Source of the DNA: Pantoea sp. RIT-PI-b
GTDB lineage: Bacteria; Pseudomonadota; Gammaproteobacteria; Enterobacterales; Enterobacteriaceae
DNA: 64,000 nucleotides
Assembly (NCBI RefSeq): GCF_001187905.1
Contig: NZ_LGIS01000016.1
Coordinates: forward strand, 1 to 64,000
Direction of reading: 5' to 3'
Shown here: piece by piece, positions 18,229 through 28,058 of the stretch
How positions within the stretch are numbered: the stretch's first letter is position 1
How the letters are laid out: each line of letters starts with the position of its first letter
Program-made: the position numbers and the translations under genes
The notes under the pieces: model-generated
Database searches by the model: none
Told to the model about the DNA's origin: nothing
What the model saw: only the letters and a program-made list of their open reading frames with translations

Positions 18229-18251
18229 ATTGGTCCAACATCTCTACCAAT
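18229..18251. promoter_or_regulatory. Inverted repeat ATTGGT-N11-ACCAAT, candidate GntR operator
   Basis: Perfect six-base arms separated by 11 bases lie 12-35 bases upstream of the GntR start, and an internal TTGG-T-CCAA is nested in the left part. FadR-subfamily regulators often bind GGT/ACC inverted repeats. Bound repressor here would block the operon's promoter or ribosome site. Confidence 0.5.
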
Positions 18252-18544
18252 CGATTAGCAACCGCCGTGCCATATTTTCAGGTGCATGAAATAAATGAAA
18301 TTTGTTAGCGGTAATAAGCGCAGGTTATGCATTTTGCCGGTGCAAAAGGGTGAGATCTGCACCAGATAAGGACGCACAAGTGGAATGAGTTTAATAAGCG
18401 AAGCGTTAATCGCTGGCTATTATTGAGGGAAAGTCTGAAGTGAAATGGGTGATATTGCAGAGTTAAACAGGCTATTTTTTGCAGCGGCGCGATTTATGCA
18501 TAATCAAATAAATTGCACCGCTGGTGTAATGTTTCCGCCACCAC
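18252..18544. other. AT-rich intergenic region upstream of the GntR operon
   Basis: No gene is visible. It presumably contains the operon promoter reading leftward. I see no convincing CRP or MetJ site here. Confidence 0.4.
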
Positions 18545-18886
18545 TTACCAATGGTTGCTATTACGACTCGCATCAACCTGGCCAGGCAGCGTTTCCAAAT
18601 CACATTGGCTAGTGAAGGTTTGCGCAATCTTACCTGACGCTAAGGGTGCAACCGTACGCAATTTCATGGCGCGATTAACTTTAGGTAACCACTCTTCGAA
18701 ATGTTTGCAGTAGGTATCCGCCAGATGCTTATCATGTGTGCGGCCCAGGAAGAGCTTGCTCTTGCTAAGACGACTCAAATCGGTGGCATATATTTCATAA
18801 AATTCGCCGCACTGCGCCATTTCGATTGCGGTGAAATGCATATGCGGCCAAAAGCTGACCTTTGCTTCAAAATTGCTGTAGTTCAT
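18545..18886 (-). CDS. Hypothetical protein
   Basis: A 113-residue soluble, Lys/His-rich protein with four Cys. I recognise no domain. The composition looks protein-like (FYEIYATDLSRLSKSKLFLGR followed by an amphipathic helix around CKHFEEWLPKVNRAM). The ribosome site is weak (AAGTG about 9 bases upstream). It lies alone between the GntR operon and the AriR-like gene, in DNA more AT-rich than its neighbours, which may point to acquired sequence. Confidence 0.45.
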   Translation of the reverse strand: MNYSNFEAKVSFWPHMHFTAIEMAQCGEFYEIYATDLSRLSKSKLFLGRTHDKHLADTYCKHFEEWLPKVNRAMKLRTVAPLASGKIAQTFTSQCDLETLPGQVDASRNSNHW

Positions 18887-19053
18887 CTAATTATCACTTA
18901 TTTTTGGGGGTTGGATCTTGCCAGTTAAACCTGGTCTGTCCAGTTATCATAACCCAATTACCGTGGTGTGTTACTGTCAGATTAATCCTGATTCAGGAAA
19001 AAACATCTTCTTAAAGCCAATATGTTAATTTTACGATTATCTTCCTCGCAATA

Positions 19054-19308
19054 TTAAATACCGGCATCGTCCGGCGTTCGCCCGACGACAATCTGCAGCG
19101 CACTGCGTAAACACTCCTGCAGAGCGCGGTCTTGCGTGCTTTCCAGTTCAGCAATAAGATGCATAATAATGTTCTTATTGGTGACGCTCTTCTTGTCCGC
19201 AATCAGGGTTCGAATAACCGAGCCGAGAATTTCAGCCTCGGATTTTAAATGCACTGAACCACAGTTAAAATAGCTAACAAAATCGGTGCTAATATTATTT
19301 TTTTGCAT
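19054..19308 (-). CDS. AriR/YmgB-type biofilm and acid-resistance regulator
   Basis: An 84-residue protein whose central part (EAEILGSVIRTLIADKKSV, then NKNIIMHLIAELEST) follows the E. coli AriR/YmgB/YcgZ family pattern. These are small helical dimers that modulate biofilm formation and acid resistance by connector or DNA-binding activity. GGGAGCAG supplies a ribosome site. It stands alone with a long AT-rich upstream region, as expected for a stress-regulated gene. Confidence 0.75.
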   Translation of the reverse strand: MQKNNISTDFVSYFNCGSVHLKSEAEILGSVIRTLIADKKSVTNKNIIMHLIAELESTQDRALQECLRSALQIVVGRTPDDAGI

Positions 19309-19784
19309 GACTGCTCCCTGGTAAATTAATACCAGTATTAAGTGGAGTGCTAATTAAATCAAAATCGTCGTGAACGGCGTGAATACGGCGTTTTCTGTTC
19401 AGTTAAGACATTCAGGCACCGTTAAGCGGACGTCGCGCTTAGCAGTGGTTCGAAGGTTTTTTAACAACCGAATAGGTGGTAATAGGAGGAAAATATTTTT
19501 TAAGAAGTAGAAAGTATCTATCAAGAGAGCCTGCTGAAAGTAAGTATATTTTGAGGTTTAGCACGAAGGATATTTTCTCTTTCGCGCCGGATGACAAAAA
19601 TATACAAATGCACATTGAGAGTACAGAATTATCTTTGTAAAAAAACGCTGCTAATTTAAGCAGTTAAAATAAAGTCATCCAGAACAGTCAGTTGCGTGAT
19701 AGTTAGAGAGCAAAGAGAATTGTAAATTAGTCACAAATAATGATTATTACTCCTTTGGAGTTAAGCCGGTTCTCCGCCATTAAA
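19309..19784. other. AT-rich intergenic region, no gene seen
   Basis: About 480 bp without a supported gene on either strand. It should contain the promoter of the AriR-like gene near 19310-19400. No repeat or RNA gene is recognised. Confidence 0.4.
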
Positions 19785-19816
19785 TTGCAGAAGCGCGAAT
19801 TACTGCGCCTCTGCAA
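19785..19816 (-). terminator. Hairpin after the cellobiose PTS operon
   Basis: TTGCAGAAGCGC and GCGCCTCTGCAA pair with one internal mismatch around an eight-base loop, just past the end of the IIC gene. The following TTTAA is a weak T tract. Confidence 0.55.
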
Positions 19817-19822
19817 TACCCT

Positions 19823-21175
19823 TTATGGTGTTACCGTATCTCCCGCTACCGTCTCGCTTAATTGCTGACTCTCTTTCTCTTCGCGGAACTTCAGGCGATC
19901 CCATACACGGAAGAATGGGTAGTAGATCACCAGCGAAATCGTTAGATTGACCACCTGCAGCACGGTGCCGGAAATATGCCCGCCGGTTGCCAGATACCCG
20001 CTAACGAAAATCGGCGTGGTAAATGGCAGCGCAATACCGGCGGGAGGCGCAACTAAACCGCTGCTCATCGCGGCCCAGGAGACAATGACTAACACCACCG
20101 GCGTCAAAATAAAGGGCAGGAACAGATACGGGTTCATCACCAGCGGAATACCGAACACCAGAGGTTCGCTAATATTGAACAGCGCGGCTGGTGCGGCAAT
20201 CTTACCCAGTTGCTTCATCTGACGACTGCGTGCGCGGATCAGCATAAAAATTACCAGCCCCAGCAACGCACCGGTACCGCCCGGTGCAATCCATAAATCA
20301 TAAAATTGCTGAGTGAAGATGTGTGGGATCGGTTGGTTGTGTTGAAACGCCTCAAGATTTTCACTCATGTTCGACAACCAAACCGGCTGAATAAACACCA
20401 GCACAATGGCATCGCCGTGCAATCCCAACGTCCACAGAATACCAATCAGCAATACTGAGAAAATCATTCCAGGCAGCGTACCGCCGACGTGATGCATCGG
20501 CAAACCAATGACGGTGGCAATCAGATTGTTGATATCGCCAAACGGCGATGCCTCCACCACCAGACGAATCACCAGCACCACCGCCAGCACGCAGAAACCA
20601 GGCACCAGCGCGAGGAAGGATTTCGCTACCGCGGGCGGCACGCCTTCTGGCATCTTAATCACCAGATTACGGCCATGCACAAAGCGGTAAATTTCGGTTG
20701 AAAGCAGCGCAATCACAATTGCGACAAACAATCCCTGGCTGCCAATCAACGAAATTGGCAGCACGCCCGTCACCAACTGCGTGGGCGCACCTTCAACGGG
20801 AGCGAACAGCGTTTGCTGCGGAATGGTCATCACAAATGCTACTAAGGCCATCGCCCCGCTGGTCAGCGGATCGAGGGTGCGGTATTTTTCCGCCAGGCGA
20901 TAGGCAATACCGAAGCTGGAGATTAGCGCCATGATGTCGTAGGTGGCGCGCACCGGATACAGCAGTTTGTTGCGCCACGTGTCGCCAAACAGATCCGCCA
21001 TCAAATGGCCCCATGCCGGAATCGGCAAATAGGCGAAGATCAGGAAGAAACTACCAATGAGCATAAACGGCATATTAAGAATAATGCCGTCACGCACGGA
21101 GAGCACATGCTTCTGACCGGCAACTTTCAGCGCGGCGGGCAAGACATAACGGTCTATAAAAGTATGGTTAGACAT
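19823..21175 (-). CDS. PTS cellobiose/chitobiose-type transporter subunit IIC
   Basis: A 450-residue inner-membrane EIIC of the lactose/cellobiose (CelB/ChbC) family with about ten hydrophobic segments. Typical stretches are FNISEPLVFGIPLVMNPYLF and APPAGIALPFTTPIFVSG. It moves beta-diglucosides into the cell as 6-phosphates together with the IIA and IIB proteins encoded upstream. It is the last gene of the operon, 32 bp after the GH4 gene. AGAGG precedes the start. Confidence 0.92.
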   Translation of the reverse strand: MSNHTFIDRYVLPAALKVAGQKHVLSVRDGIILNMPFMLIGSFFLIFAYLPIPAWGHLMADLFGDTWRNKLLYPVRATYDIMALISSFGIAYRLAEKYRTLDPLTSGAMALVAFVMTIPQQTLFAPVEGAPTQLVTGVLPISLIGSQGLFVAIVIALLSTEIYRFVHGRNLVIKMPEGVPPAVAKSFLALVPGFCVLAVVLVIRLVVEASPFGDINNLIATVIGLPMHHVGGTLPGMIFSVLLIGILWTLGLHGDAIVLVFIQPVWLSNMSENLEAFQHNQPIPHIFTQQFYDLWIAPGGTGALLGLVIFMLIRARSRQMKQLGKIAAPAALFNISEPLVFGIPLVMNPYLFLPFILTPVVLVIVSWAAMSSGLVAPPAGIALPFTTPIFVSGYLATGGHISGTVLQVVNLTISLVIYYPFFRVWDRLKFREEKESQQLSETVAGDTVTP

Positions 21176-21206
21176 AGGTATACCTCTGGCTCAATGGCGC
21201 AACGGA

Positions 21207-22520
21207 CTATGGCGTGGCGAACTGCGGCAGCCACGGCTGATTCAGGGTGAGCACTTCTTCCAGCAACGCCTCGGCCGTGGTGACATCACCGACCAACGGG
21301 TTGCCAACCAGCGCCAGCAGCGCCTGCTGTCGATCGCCATGCACCGCTGCTTCAATGGTTAAGCGCTCAAAGGATTTGATTTGTTGCGTCAGGCCATTCA
21401 TCAGCGGTGGCAGTTCACCAAATACCAGCGGATGAGCGCCCTGAGCATCCACCAGGCAATTGACTTCCACCACCGCATCCTCTGGCAGACCATGAATCGC
21501 GCCCGCATTACGGCAGTTCACTACCAAATTTTTGCCGCTGTTGTTGTGAATGGCGCTGATCAGATCGACCGCCACTTCCGAGTAATATGCACCGCCACGA
21601 AAACTGAGCTGCTCCGGTTTATGCGCCAGCTGCGAGTCGGCATACAGGGCAAACAGCTCGGCTTCCACTTTCATCACCTGCTCGGCGCGCGTGCCTTCAT
21701 GCCCGTTTTGCGCTTTCTCCTGCTCCTCCGCCAGCATTTGCGGTGTTTGCCAGTAGTAACGATGATACGGGCACGGAATGGCCTTGAGGGCTCGCAGGAA
21801 CTGCGGTGACCACGGCATATCTTTGATGTTATTCATGGTTAGCGATTGGCCGTCGCACAGCTGCTCAATCACCTGGGCGGTAACATCCTCACCGCGACAC
21901 GTCACCTGATGTACCCACACCAGATGATTCAGCCCAGCAAAGCGCAGCTGCACATCATCCCAAGGCGCGTCGAGCATGCTGGCAATCATGTGATGCATGT
22001 TGACCGGCACGTTACACAGGCCAATGATCTTCGCCTTGCTATAGCGCGATACCGCTTCGGTAACGATGCCTGCCGGATTGGTGAAGTTAATAATAAAAGC
22101 ATCAGGCGCCAGCGCTTCGACTTTGCGCGCAATGTTGAGCATCACCGGAATGGTGCGCAGCGCTTTCGCAAAACCCCCAACGCCGGTGGTTTCCTGCCCG
22201 AGGCGACCATATTTTAGTCCTAGCCGCTCATCCGCAGCGCGCGCGGCTAACTGGCCAACGCGCAGCTGCGTCAGGACAAAACTGGCGCCACGTATCGCCT
22301 CATCCAGTGCAAAATGCACGCTGACTTTTACCTGTTCCAGTCCGTTTTGCTGCAGCATACGACGCGTAAGATCGGCAATAATCTCGACCTTTTCACGCCC
22401 CTGCTCCACATCCACCAGCGCCAGTTCGGTGACCGGCAATTGCGCATAACGATTGATAATCCCTTCTACCAGCTCCGGTGAATAGCTGCTGCCACCACCA
22501 ATAATTGCCATCTTAAGCAT
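21207..22520 (-). CDS. 6-phospho-beta-glucosidase, GH4 (CelF/ChbF-like)
   Basis: A 437-residue NAD- and metal-dependent family-4 glycosidase. An N-terminal Rossmann motif (MAIIGGGSSYSPELVEGII), the metal-site CNVP motif near residue 168 and GLNHLVWV follow the family. It hydrolyses the phosphorylated beta-diglucoside delivered by the PTS. GGAGGAATAG precedes ATG 22520, which overlaps the IIA stop by eight bases. Chitobiose as substrate is possible, but no ChbG-type deacetylase accompanies it, so cellobiose-like sugars are more likely. Confidence 0.92.
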   Translation of the reverse strand: MLKMAIIGGGSSYSPELVEGIINRYAQLPVTELALVDVEQGREKVEIIADLTRRMLQQNGLEQVKVSVHFALDEAIRGASFVLTQLRVGQLAARAADERLGLKYGRLGQETTGVGGFAKALRTIPVMLNIARKVEALAPDAFIINFTNPAGIVTEAVSRYSKAKIIGLCNVPVNMHHMIASMLDAPWDDVQLRFAGLNHLVWVHQVTCRGEDVTAQVIEQLCDGQSLTMNNIKDMPWSPQFLRALKAIPCPYHRYYWQTPQMLAEEQEKAQNGHEGTRAEQVMKVEAELFALYADSQLAHKPEQLSFRGGAYYSEVAVDLISAIHNNSGKNLVVNCRNAGAIHGLPEDAVVEVNCLVDAQGAHPLVFGELPPLMNGLTQQIKSFERLTIEAAVHGDRQQALLALVGNPLVGDVTTAEALLEEVLTLNQPWLPQFATP

Positions 22521-22854
22521 CTATTCCTCCTGCCGCAGTGCGGCGGTAGAGTTCAATGATTTCGCCCGCCAGATCCTGTATCAACATGGCGTTCATCAGA
22601 TGATCCTGGGCATGCACCAGGATCAGGGTTACCGGCAGTTTGCCGCTGCCTTCATCCAGACTTATCAACGCGGTTTGCTGCTGATGCGCAGCGCTGATGC
22701 TCGCGTTCGCTGCCGCCAGCTGCTGCTGTGCTTCGCTAAACAGCCCTTCCCGCGCCAGACGCAGCGCGCTGATTGCTGCGCTGCGCGCCGCACCGGCCTG
22801 CACCAACAGCAGCATAATTGCTTCTTCAAACTCGATTGCCACGGTTTCAGACAT
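22513..22854 (-). CDS. PTS lactose/cellobiose-type subunit IIA
   Basis: A 113-residue cytoplasmic helical IIA protein. The phosphorylated His is probably in LILVHAQDHLMNAM, matching the VHAQDHLM pattern of ChbA. It accepts phosphate from HPr and passes it to IIB. It lies 60 bp after IIB and overlaps the GH4 gene. Confidence 0.92.
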   Translation of the reverse strand: MSETVAIEFEEAIMLLLVQAGAARSAAISALRLAREGLFSEAQQQLAAANASISAAHQQQTALISLDEGSGKLPVTLILVHAQDHLMNAMLIQDLAGEIIELYRRTAAGGIDA

Positions 22855-22913
22855 GCAAAATCCCCCACAGCACTGGGCCGTGTCATATCAGTCGGATTGG
22901 GTAAAACGGAAGG

Positions 22914-23219
22914 TTAGGAGGCGTGTAACGCCAGCGCTTTATCGAGCACCTGCTCGCCACGCATCATGCCGTAATCCATCATGTCGATGACGGCAACAGA
23001 TTTGCCCAGCGGTGCGGCGATGGCGCTAAGTCTGGGCGCTTCAAACTGGACCTGTGGGCCCAGCAAAACTACGTCGGCATCCGGCAGAATACGTTCAAAC
23101 TCCGCTACCGGTACCGCTTTGATATCAATTTTCAGCCCGCGTCCTAGCGCGGCGCTCTGCATTTTATTAACCAGCATGCTGGTCGACATACCTGCAGCAC
23201 AGCAAAGTACGATGCGCAT
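22914..23219 (-). CDS. PTS lactose/cellobiose-type subunit IIB
   Basis: A 101-residue IIB protein with the phospho-Cys loop at the N terminus (LCCAAGMSTSMLV, Cys7 the likely acceptor). It is the first gene of the operon; GGAGGAG gives a strong ribosome site. The order IIB-IIA-GH4-IIC differs from E. coli chbBCARFG. Confidence 0.92.
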   Translation of the reverse strand: MRIVLCCAAGMSTSMLVNKMQSAALGRGLKIDIKAVPVAEFERILPDADVVLLGPQVQFEAPRLSAIAAPLGKSVAVIDMMDYGMMRGEQVLDKALALHAS

Positions 23220-23303
23220 ATCTTCTCCTCCGATTATTCGTCATGGGCATTTAAGACCTGTCTCAGAGAGGCTGTAAAGTGGTTGGGGGCAGAGGGTTTC
23301 TAA

Positions 23304-23318
23304 TGAAAAAGATTTTAA
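23304..23318. promoter_or_regulatory. Degenerate TGAAA-N5-TTTAA site
   Basis: This is a one-mismatch copy of the TGAAA-N5-TTTCA motif found twice more in the same intergenic region. It lies closest to the PTS operon. Confidence 0.4.
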
Positions 23319-23353
23319 GCATTAATATTCAATTGTTTAATCATTAAAACGAC

Positions 23354-23370
23354 ATGAAAATATTTTTCAT
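23354..23370. promoter_or_regulatory. Palindrome ATGAAAA-TAT-TTTTCAT, candidate RpiR operator
   Basis: A perfect 17-bp palindrome containing TGAAA-N5-TTTCA, the form of site bound by several MurR/RpiR-family regulators. It lies midway between the divergent PTS operon and the RpiR gene. Confidence 0.6.
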
Positions 23371-23453
23371 CAGTGTGATCTTAACCGTAATTTAACATTT
23401 AAAAAGCCGATTAATTGCTTAATAGCCTTCCGAAAAGATGAAAAAAACCTCAA

Positions 23454-23472
23454 CATGAAAAATAATTTCATG
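23454..23472. promoter_or_regulatory. Palindrome CATGAAA-N5-TTTCATG, candidate RpiR operator
   Basis: Perfect seven-base arms around AATAA lie 38-56 bases before the RpiR gene start, again with the TGAAA-N5-TTTCA core. The position suits autoregulation. Confidence 0.6.
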
Positions 23473-23509
23473 CATGATGGGCATTCGCTATTGAGGAAGT
23501 GATGATCTG

Positions 23510-24460
23510 ATGGATATTGTCTGGCAGTTGCGGCAGCAGTCGGAGCGCGCGGATGCGCCGGAATCGAAACTGGCGCGTTTTATTCTGGCAAACCTAAAAG
23601 CCAGTGTGCACGTCACCATGGATGACCTTGCCGCACAGGCGGGCGTCAGCCAGGAAGTGCTGCGTCGCTTTGCGGCGTCGGCGGGTTGTCGCGATCTCGA
23701 TGATTTTTTGCATCAGGTGCGTAAAGCGAGCCAGCAGCAGGACAGTGAATTTATTGCCGTCATCCGTCAGCGGCATGCCTCGCTCAGTCAGCAGGAGAAG
23801 CGCGTCGCCGAAACGATTTTGGGCGACACGGCGTTTGCGGCTTCGGCCACCATCGAGCAGCTCGCCACACGCGCCGAGGTGAGCGCCGCCACCATCACCC
23901 GCTTTGCTCGTTCACTGGGTTGCGAAGATATCCGCGATTTACGCATGCGATTGGCACAGGCTTCGCAGTTACGTAGCACCCGCGGCATTGCACCACTTGA
24001 GGCAATCAATCAGGCACTGATGCAGCAATACGCGCTGGCAGACACCACCACCTGGCAGCGTGCGGCGGATACGTTGCGCCGGGCCAGAAGCGTATTACTG
24101 ATTGGTGCATCGGGGCCACAAACGCCGCTGGTGGCTGAAGTTCATCAGCGACTGCATCAGGCCGGATTGGCTATTGCCTGGATTCAGGATGACAATCTGC
24201 TCAGCATGACGCTGAGTCGTTTGCAGCCGGATGACCTCCTGCTGATTCTCGCGCCTGCCGCCGTAAACAGCCACATGCTCAGTGCGGTACACCATGCGCA
24301 TATTCAAAAAACAACGGTGATTGCGCTCTGTTCAGCATCGCTGGATCTCGCCAGTCAGGCTGATATCTGGCTACCGCTGCCCGCTACGGAAAATGCGCGT
24401 CGCTACGGTATTTTATTTGCGCTGGATCGGCTGGAAGCTGGACTGCAAGACATTCTGTAG
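23510..24460 (+). CDS. RpiR/MurR-family regulator with apparent tandem HTH domains
   Basis: A 316-residue regulator divergent from the PTS operon. Residues about 15-75 (LARFILANLKASVHVTMDDL, then AGVSQEVLRRFAASAGC) and about 88-160 (VAETILGDTAFAASATIEQL, then AEVSAATITRFARSLGC) both read as RpiR-type HTH_6 domains. A C-terminal SIS sugar-phosphate domain follows (about 165-300). Most family members have one HTH and about 280 residues, so this looks like an internal duplication. It probably controls the neighbouring cellobiose PTS in response to a sugar phosphate. Confidence 0.85.
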   Translation: MDIVWQLRQQSERADAPESKLARFILANLKASVHVTMDDLAAQAGVSQEVLRRFAASAGCRDLDDFLHQVRKASQQQDSEFIAVIRQRHASLSQQEKRVAETILGDTAFAASATIEQLATRAEVSAATITRFARSLGCEDIRDLRMRLAQASQLRSTRGIAPLEAINQALMQQYALADTTTWQRAADTLRRARSVLLIGASGPQTPLVAEVHQRLHQAGLAIAWIQDDNLLSMTLSRLQPDDLLLILAPAAVNSHMLSAVHHAHIQKTTVIALCSASLDLASQADIWLPLPATENARRYGILFALDRLEAGLQDIL

Positions 24461-24466
24461 TTGGTA

Positions 24467-24489
24467 AAAAAAGAGGCGATAATTCGCCC
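24467..24489 (-). terminator. Rho-independent terminator of ampC
   Basis: Read on the minus strand, GGCGA-ATTA-TCGCC is followed by TC and a run of seven T. It lies just past the ampC stop and against the end of the RpiR gene. Confidence 0.7.
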
Positions 24490-24498
24490 CCTTCACGC

Positions 24499-25704
<1,206 letters not shown>

Positions 25705-25747
25705 TTAATTTTAGTGGCAGATAAAAGAAAATCTTACAGGTAAAGCC

Positions 25748-26641
25748 GTGACTCGCCCTTATATCCCACTTAATGCGCTGAGAGCCTTTGAAGCCGCCGC
25801 ACGTCATCTAAGTTTTACTAACGCTGCGATTGAACTGCACGTTACCCATGCGGCGGTGAGCCAGCAGGTGAAATCACTGGAGCAGCAGCTCGGCTGCCCG
25901 CTGTTTGTCCGGGTTTCACGCGGCTTGATGTTGACGCCGCAAGGTGAGAGTTTGCTGCCGGTGTTGAATGACTCTTTCGATCGCATTGCCGATACGCTGG
26001 ATCGCTTTTCAGCGGGTAGAATGCGTGAAAAATTAAAGGTTGGCGTAGTGGGCAGCTTCGCCACGGGTTTACTGCTGCCGCGCCTGAATGACTTCAATCA
26101 ACGGCATCCACATATTGAGCTGCAGCTCTCCACCCATAACAATCGCGTCGATCCAGCAGCAGAAGGTCACGATTACACCATTCGCTTTGGCAGCGGGGCG
26201 TGGCACAGCACCGAGGCTAAGTGTATTTGCCCCGCCCCGTTGTCACCGTTGTGTAGCCCGCCCATCGCCCGGCAGTTGCAGCAACCTGCTGATGTGCACA
26301 AATTCACCCTGCTGCGATCTTTTCGCCGTGATGAGTGGAGCCAATGGTTGCAAAGCATCAACGAGCATCCGCCTTCTCCCGCTCATCCAGTGATGATTTT
26401 TGATTCGTCGTTAACCATGATTGAAGCGGCGATGCAGGAAGCCGGCGTAGCGTTAGCGCCGGTGAACATCTTCAGTCACTTGCTGCAAACCGGACGGCTG
26501 GTGCGCCCCTTTAATGCGGAGATCAATCTGGGAAGCTATTGGCTTACGCGATTGCAGTCGCGCAGCGAAAGCGCCGCCATGACGGCGTTTTCAGTCTGGT
26601 TAAGTGAACAGTTTGGCGGGGATAAACGGAGTACATCTTAG
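25748..26641 (+). CDS. ampR: LysR-type regulator of ampC
   Basis: A 297-residue LysR regulator that follows AmpR closely: IPLNALRAFEAAARHLSFTN at the N terminus, LPVLNDSFDRIADTLDRF in the linker helix, HNNRVDPAAEG and CSPPIARQLQQPADVHKF in the effector domain. AmpR binds muropeptides and UDP-MurNAc pentapeptide to switch ampC on or off. The start is GTG at 25748; AGG is about 7 bases upstream. Confidence 0.94.
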   Translation: MTRPYIPLNALRAFEAAARHLSFTNAAIELHVTHAAVSQQVKSLEQQLGCPLFVRVSRGLMLTPQGESLLPVLNDSFDRIADTLDRFSAGRMREKLKVGVVGSFATGLLLPRLNDFNQRHPHIELQLSTHNNRVDPAAEGHDYTIRFGSGAWHSTEAKCICPAPLSPLCSPPIARQLQQPADVHKFTLLRSFRRDEWSQWLQSINEHPPSPAHPVMIFDSSLTMIEAAMQEAGVALAPVNIFSHLLQTGRLVRPFNAEINLGSYWLTRLQSRSESAAMTAFSVWLSEQFGGDKRSTS

Positions 26642-26672
26642 GGTGTTTTCAGGAAAAAGTAATATTCATCCG

Positions 26673-27083
26673 CTACTTAAGGTCAGCAGTTTCAACCTTG
26701 CCATCCGCGTTGAATGTCATCAACACGTGCCACGCTGAACGATCGGTAATTTTGAAATAATCGCCATCATTTTCACGCATGAAACCCTGTTCCACCAGTG
26801 CCGCAAAAGCACGCGCTTTAGGTTGTGCCACAACACGTGATTCCAGAAAGGAAACGATCTTGCGGCGCTCAGCTTCCTGCGTATTTTTTATCTGCTCAGC
26901 AGCAGGATGATTAGCCTCATTCTGCGCTTTGGTTTTGTGAATATCGCACCAGGTTGCCTCTGTTTGCATGTCGCATCCCGAACGTTCAAGGGCAGAACGA
27001 TGCGCAGCGCTGATAGCCTGTGCTGGACTCACTGCCATGATCGCTATCAGCAGCAGTGCACCGCGTAAAAATTTTGTGATCAT
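26673..27083 (-). CDS. Hypothetical exported protein
   Basis: A 136-residue protein with a Sec signal peptide (cleavage near residue 21, SPAQA-I), two Cys in the early mature part (about 36 and 45) that could form a disulfide, and a C-terminal half with alternating helix and strand. GGGAGAG six to eight bases before ATG 27083 selects that start over an in-frame codon 21 bases upstream. No family is recognised. It is convergent with ampR and separated by 31 bp. Confidence 0.65.
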   Translation of the reverse strand: MITKFLRGALLLIAIMAVSPAQAISAAHRSALERSGCDMQTEATWCDIHKTKAQNEANHPAAEQIKNTQEAERRKIVSFLESRVVAQPKARAFAALVEQGFMRENDGDYFKITDRSAWHVLMTFNADGKVETADLK

Positions 27084-27343
27084 TACTTCTCTCCCGTTAG
27101 ACATTGCGTACAGACCGAATTGACAATTCTTTACGAAGCGTAAGGTAGGCGACCCGCTATTGCCATACCTTGATCTGCATCAGGCTTTACCGGAAGTTTC
27201 TAACACGTGAAATAAGGATATGCCCAGTAATGCCGTTACGATCGCGCAAGTAGCGGAGATGGAACATAGATAGAGTCAATGAGAGGGCTGTCATTAGCAG
27301 CATGCGATGTTAGAAGCGTCGAGGGTTTTATCCAAGGCAAGAA

Positions 27344-27367
27344 GCCTCACGCAGAGGTGCGTAAGGC
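27344..27367 (-). terminator. Hairpin after the YciF-like gene
   Basis: GCCT-C-ACGCA and TGCGT-A-AGGC pair around GAGG with one mismatch, 20 bases beyond the ferritin-like gene stop. The T tract on the minus strand is weak. Confidence 0.45.
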
Positions 27368-27386
27368 AAGCTATCTTTCACTAAAA

Positions 27387-27863
27387 TCACTCTTGCTCTT
27401 CAGCAATCAGCGTCAGTTTTTCGTCGGTGGCTTTTTCTTCTTCCAGCGTTTCACCCAGCAACTTAGCCGCATCCTGATAATCGAGTTTCAGCGCTAATGC
27501 GCGTAACGTCCCGTATGTAGCGATTTCGTAATGCTCGACTTTTTGCGCAGCGCCAATCAGGCCAGCATCTCTCACCGGGCCCTGTTCAACTTCATCAATA
27601 ATTTCCTGCGCCTCTTCGGCTAATCCTTCCAGCGCATGGCATTTCATGCGTTTAATCTGCACACCTTCGGTAAGCTCTACCAATTGATCAATACGTTCAA
27701 TTTGACCACGCGTTTCTTCCAGATGCTGTTTAAACGCAGCGACTAGATTAGGATCGGTCGCCGCGCGAATCATTTTTGGCAGTGCTTTAGTGATCTGTTT
27801 TTCTGCACTATAAATATCGGATAAATCATGCACGAACAGATCTTGTAATGTTTTAATCGTCAT
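27387..27863 (-). CDS. Ferritin-like DUF892 protein (YciF/YciE-like)
   Basis: A 158-residue four-helix-bundle protein of the DUF892 family, related to E. coli YciE/YciF. Features are LFVHDLSDIYSAEKQITKAL at the N terminus, QHLEETRGQIERI and EHYEIATYGTLRALA in later helices; the Glu/His pairs resemble a di-iron site. The family is induced in general stress and stationary phase. No yciG-like partner is visible nearby. It is a single gene with an AAGGTAAT ribosome site. Confidence 0.88.
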   Translation of the reverse strand: MTIKTLQDLFVHDLSDIYSAEKQITKALPKMIRAATDPNLVAAFKQHLEETRGQIERIDQLVELTEGVQIKRMKCHALEGLAEEAQEIIDEVEQGPVRDAGLIGAAQKVEHYEIATYGTLRALALKLDYQDAAKLLGETLEEEKATDEKLTLIAEEQE

Positions 27864-28058
27864 ATTATTACCTTTTATAATCGTTTAAATCGTCAGATAA
27901 AATTGTGGGTGCGGGATAATCTTCATCCCCGCTGGCACATAAGCCTGACTTAATCATGGTTAACAATCGTTAATTCACAAGCGAAGCCTGAAAAATAAAC
28001 CCGCCACATTATTAAAATCATTGCCAGACTTAGGTAAAGCGAATCTGGAGACGAAACA

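Noticed and set aside
23385..23405. CRP-like site (TGTGATCTTAACCGTAA) in the PTS intergenic region
   Set aside because: Only the left half matches TGTGA-N6-TCACA; the right half is too poor to support.
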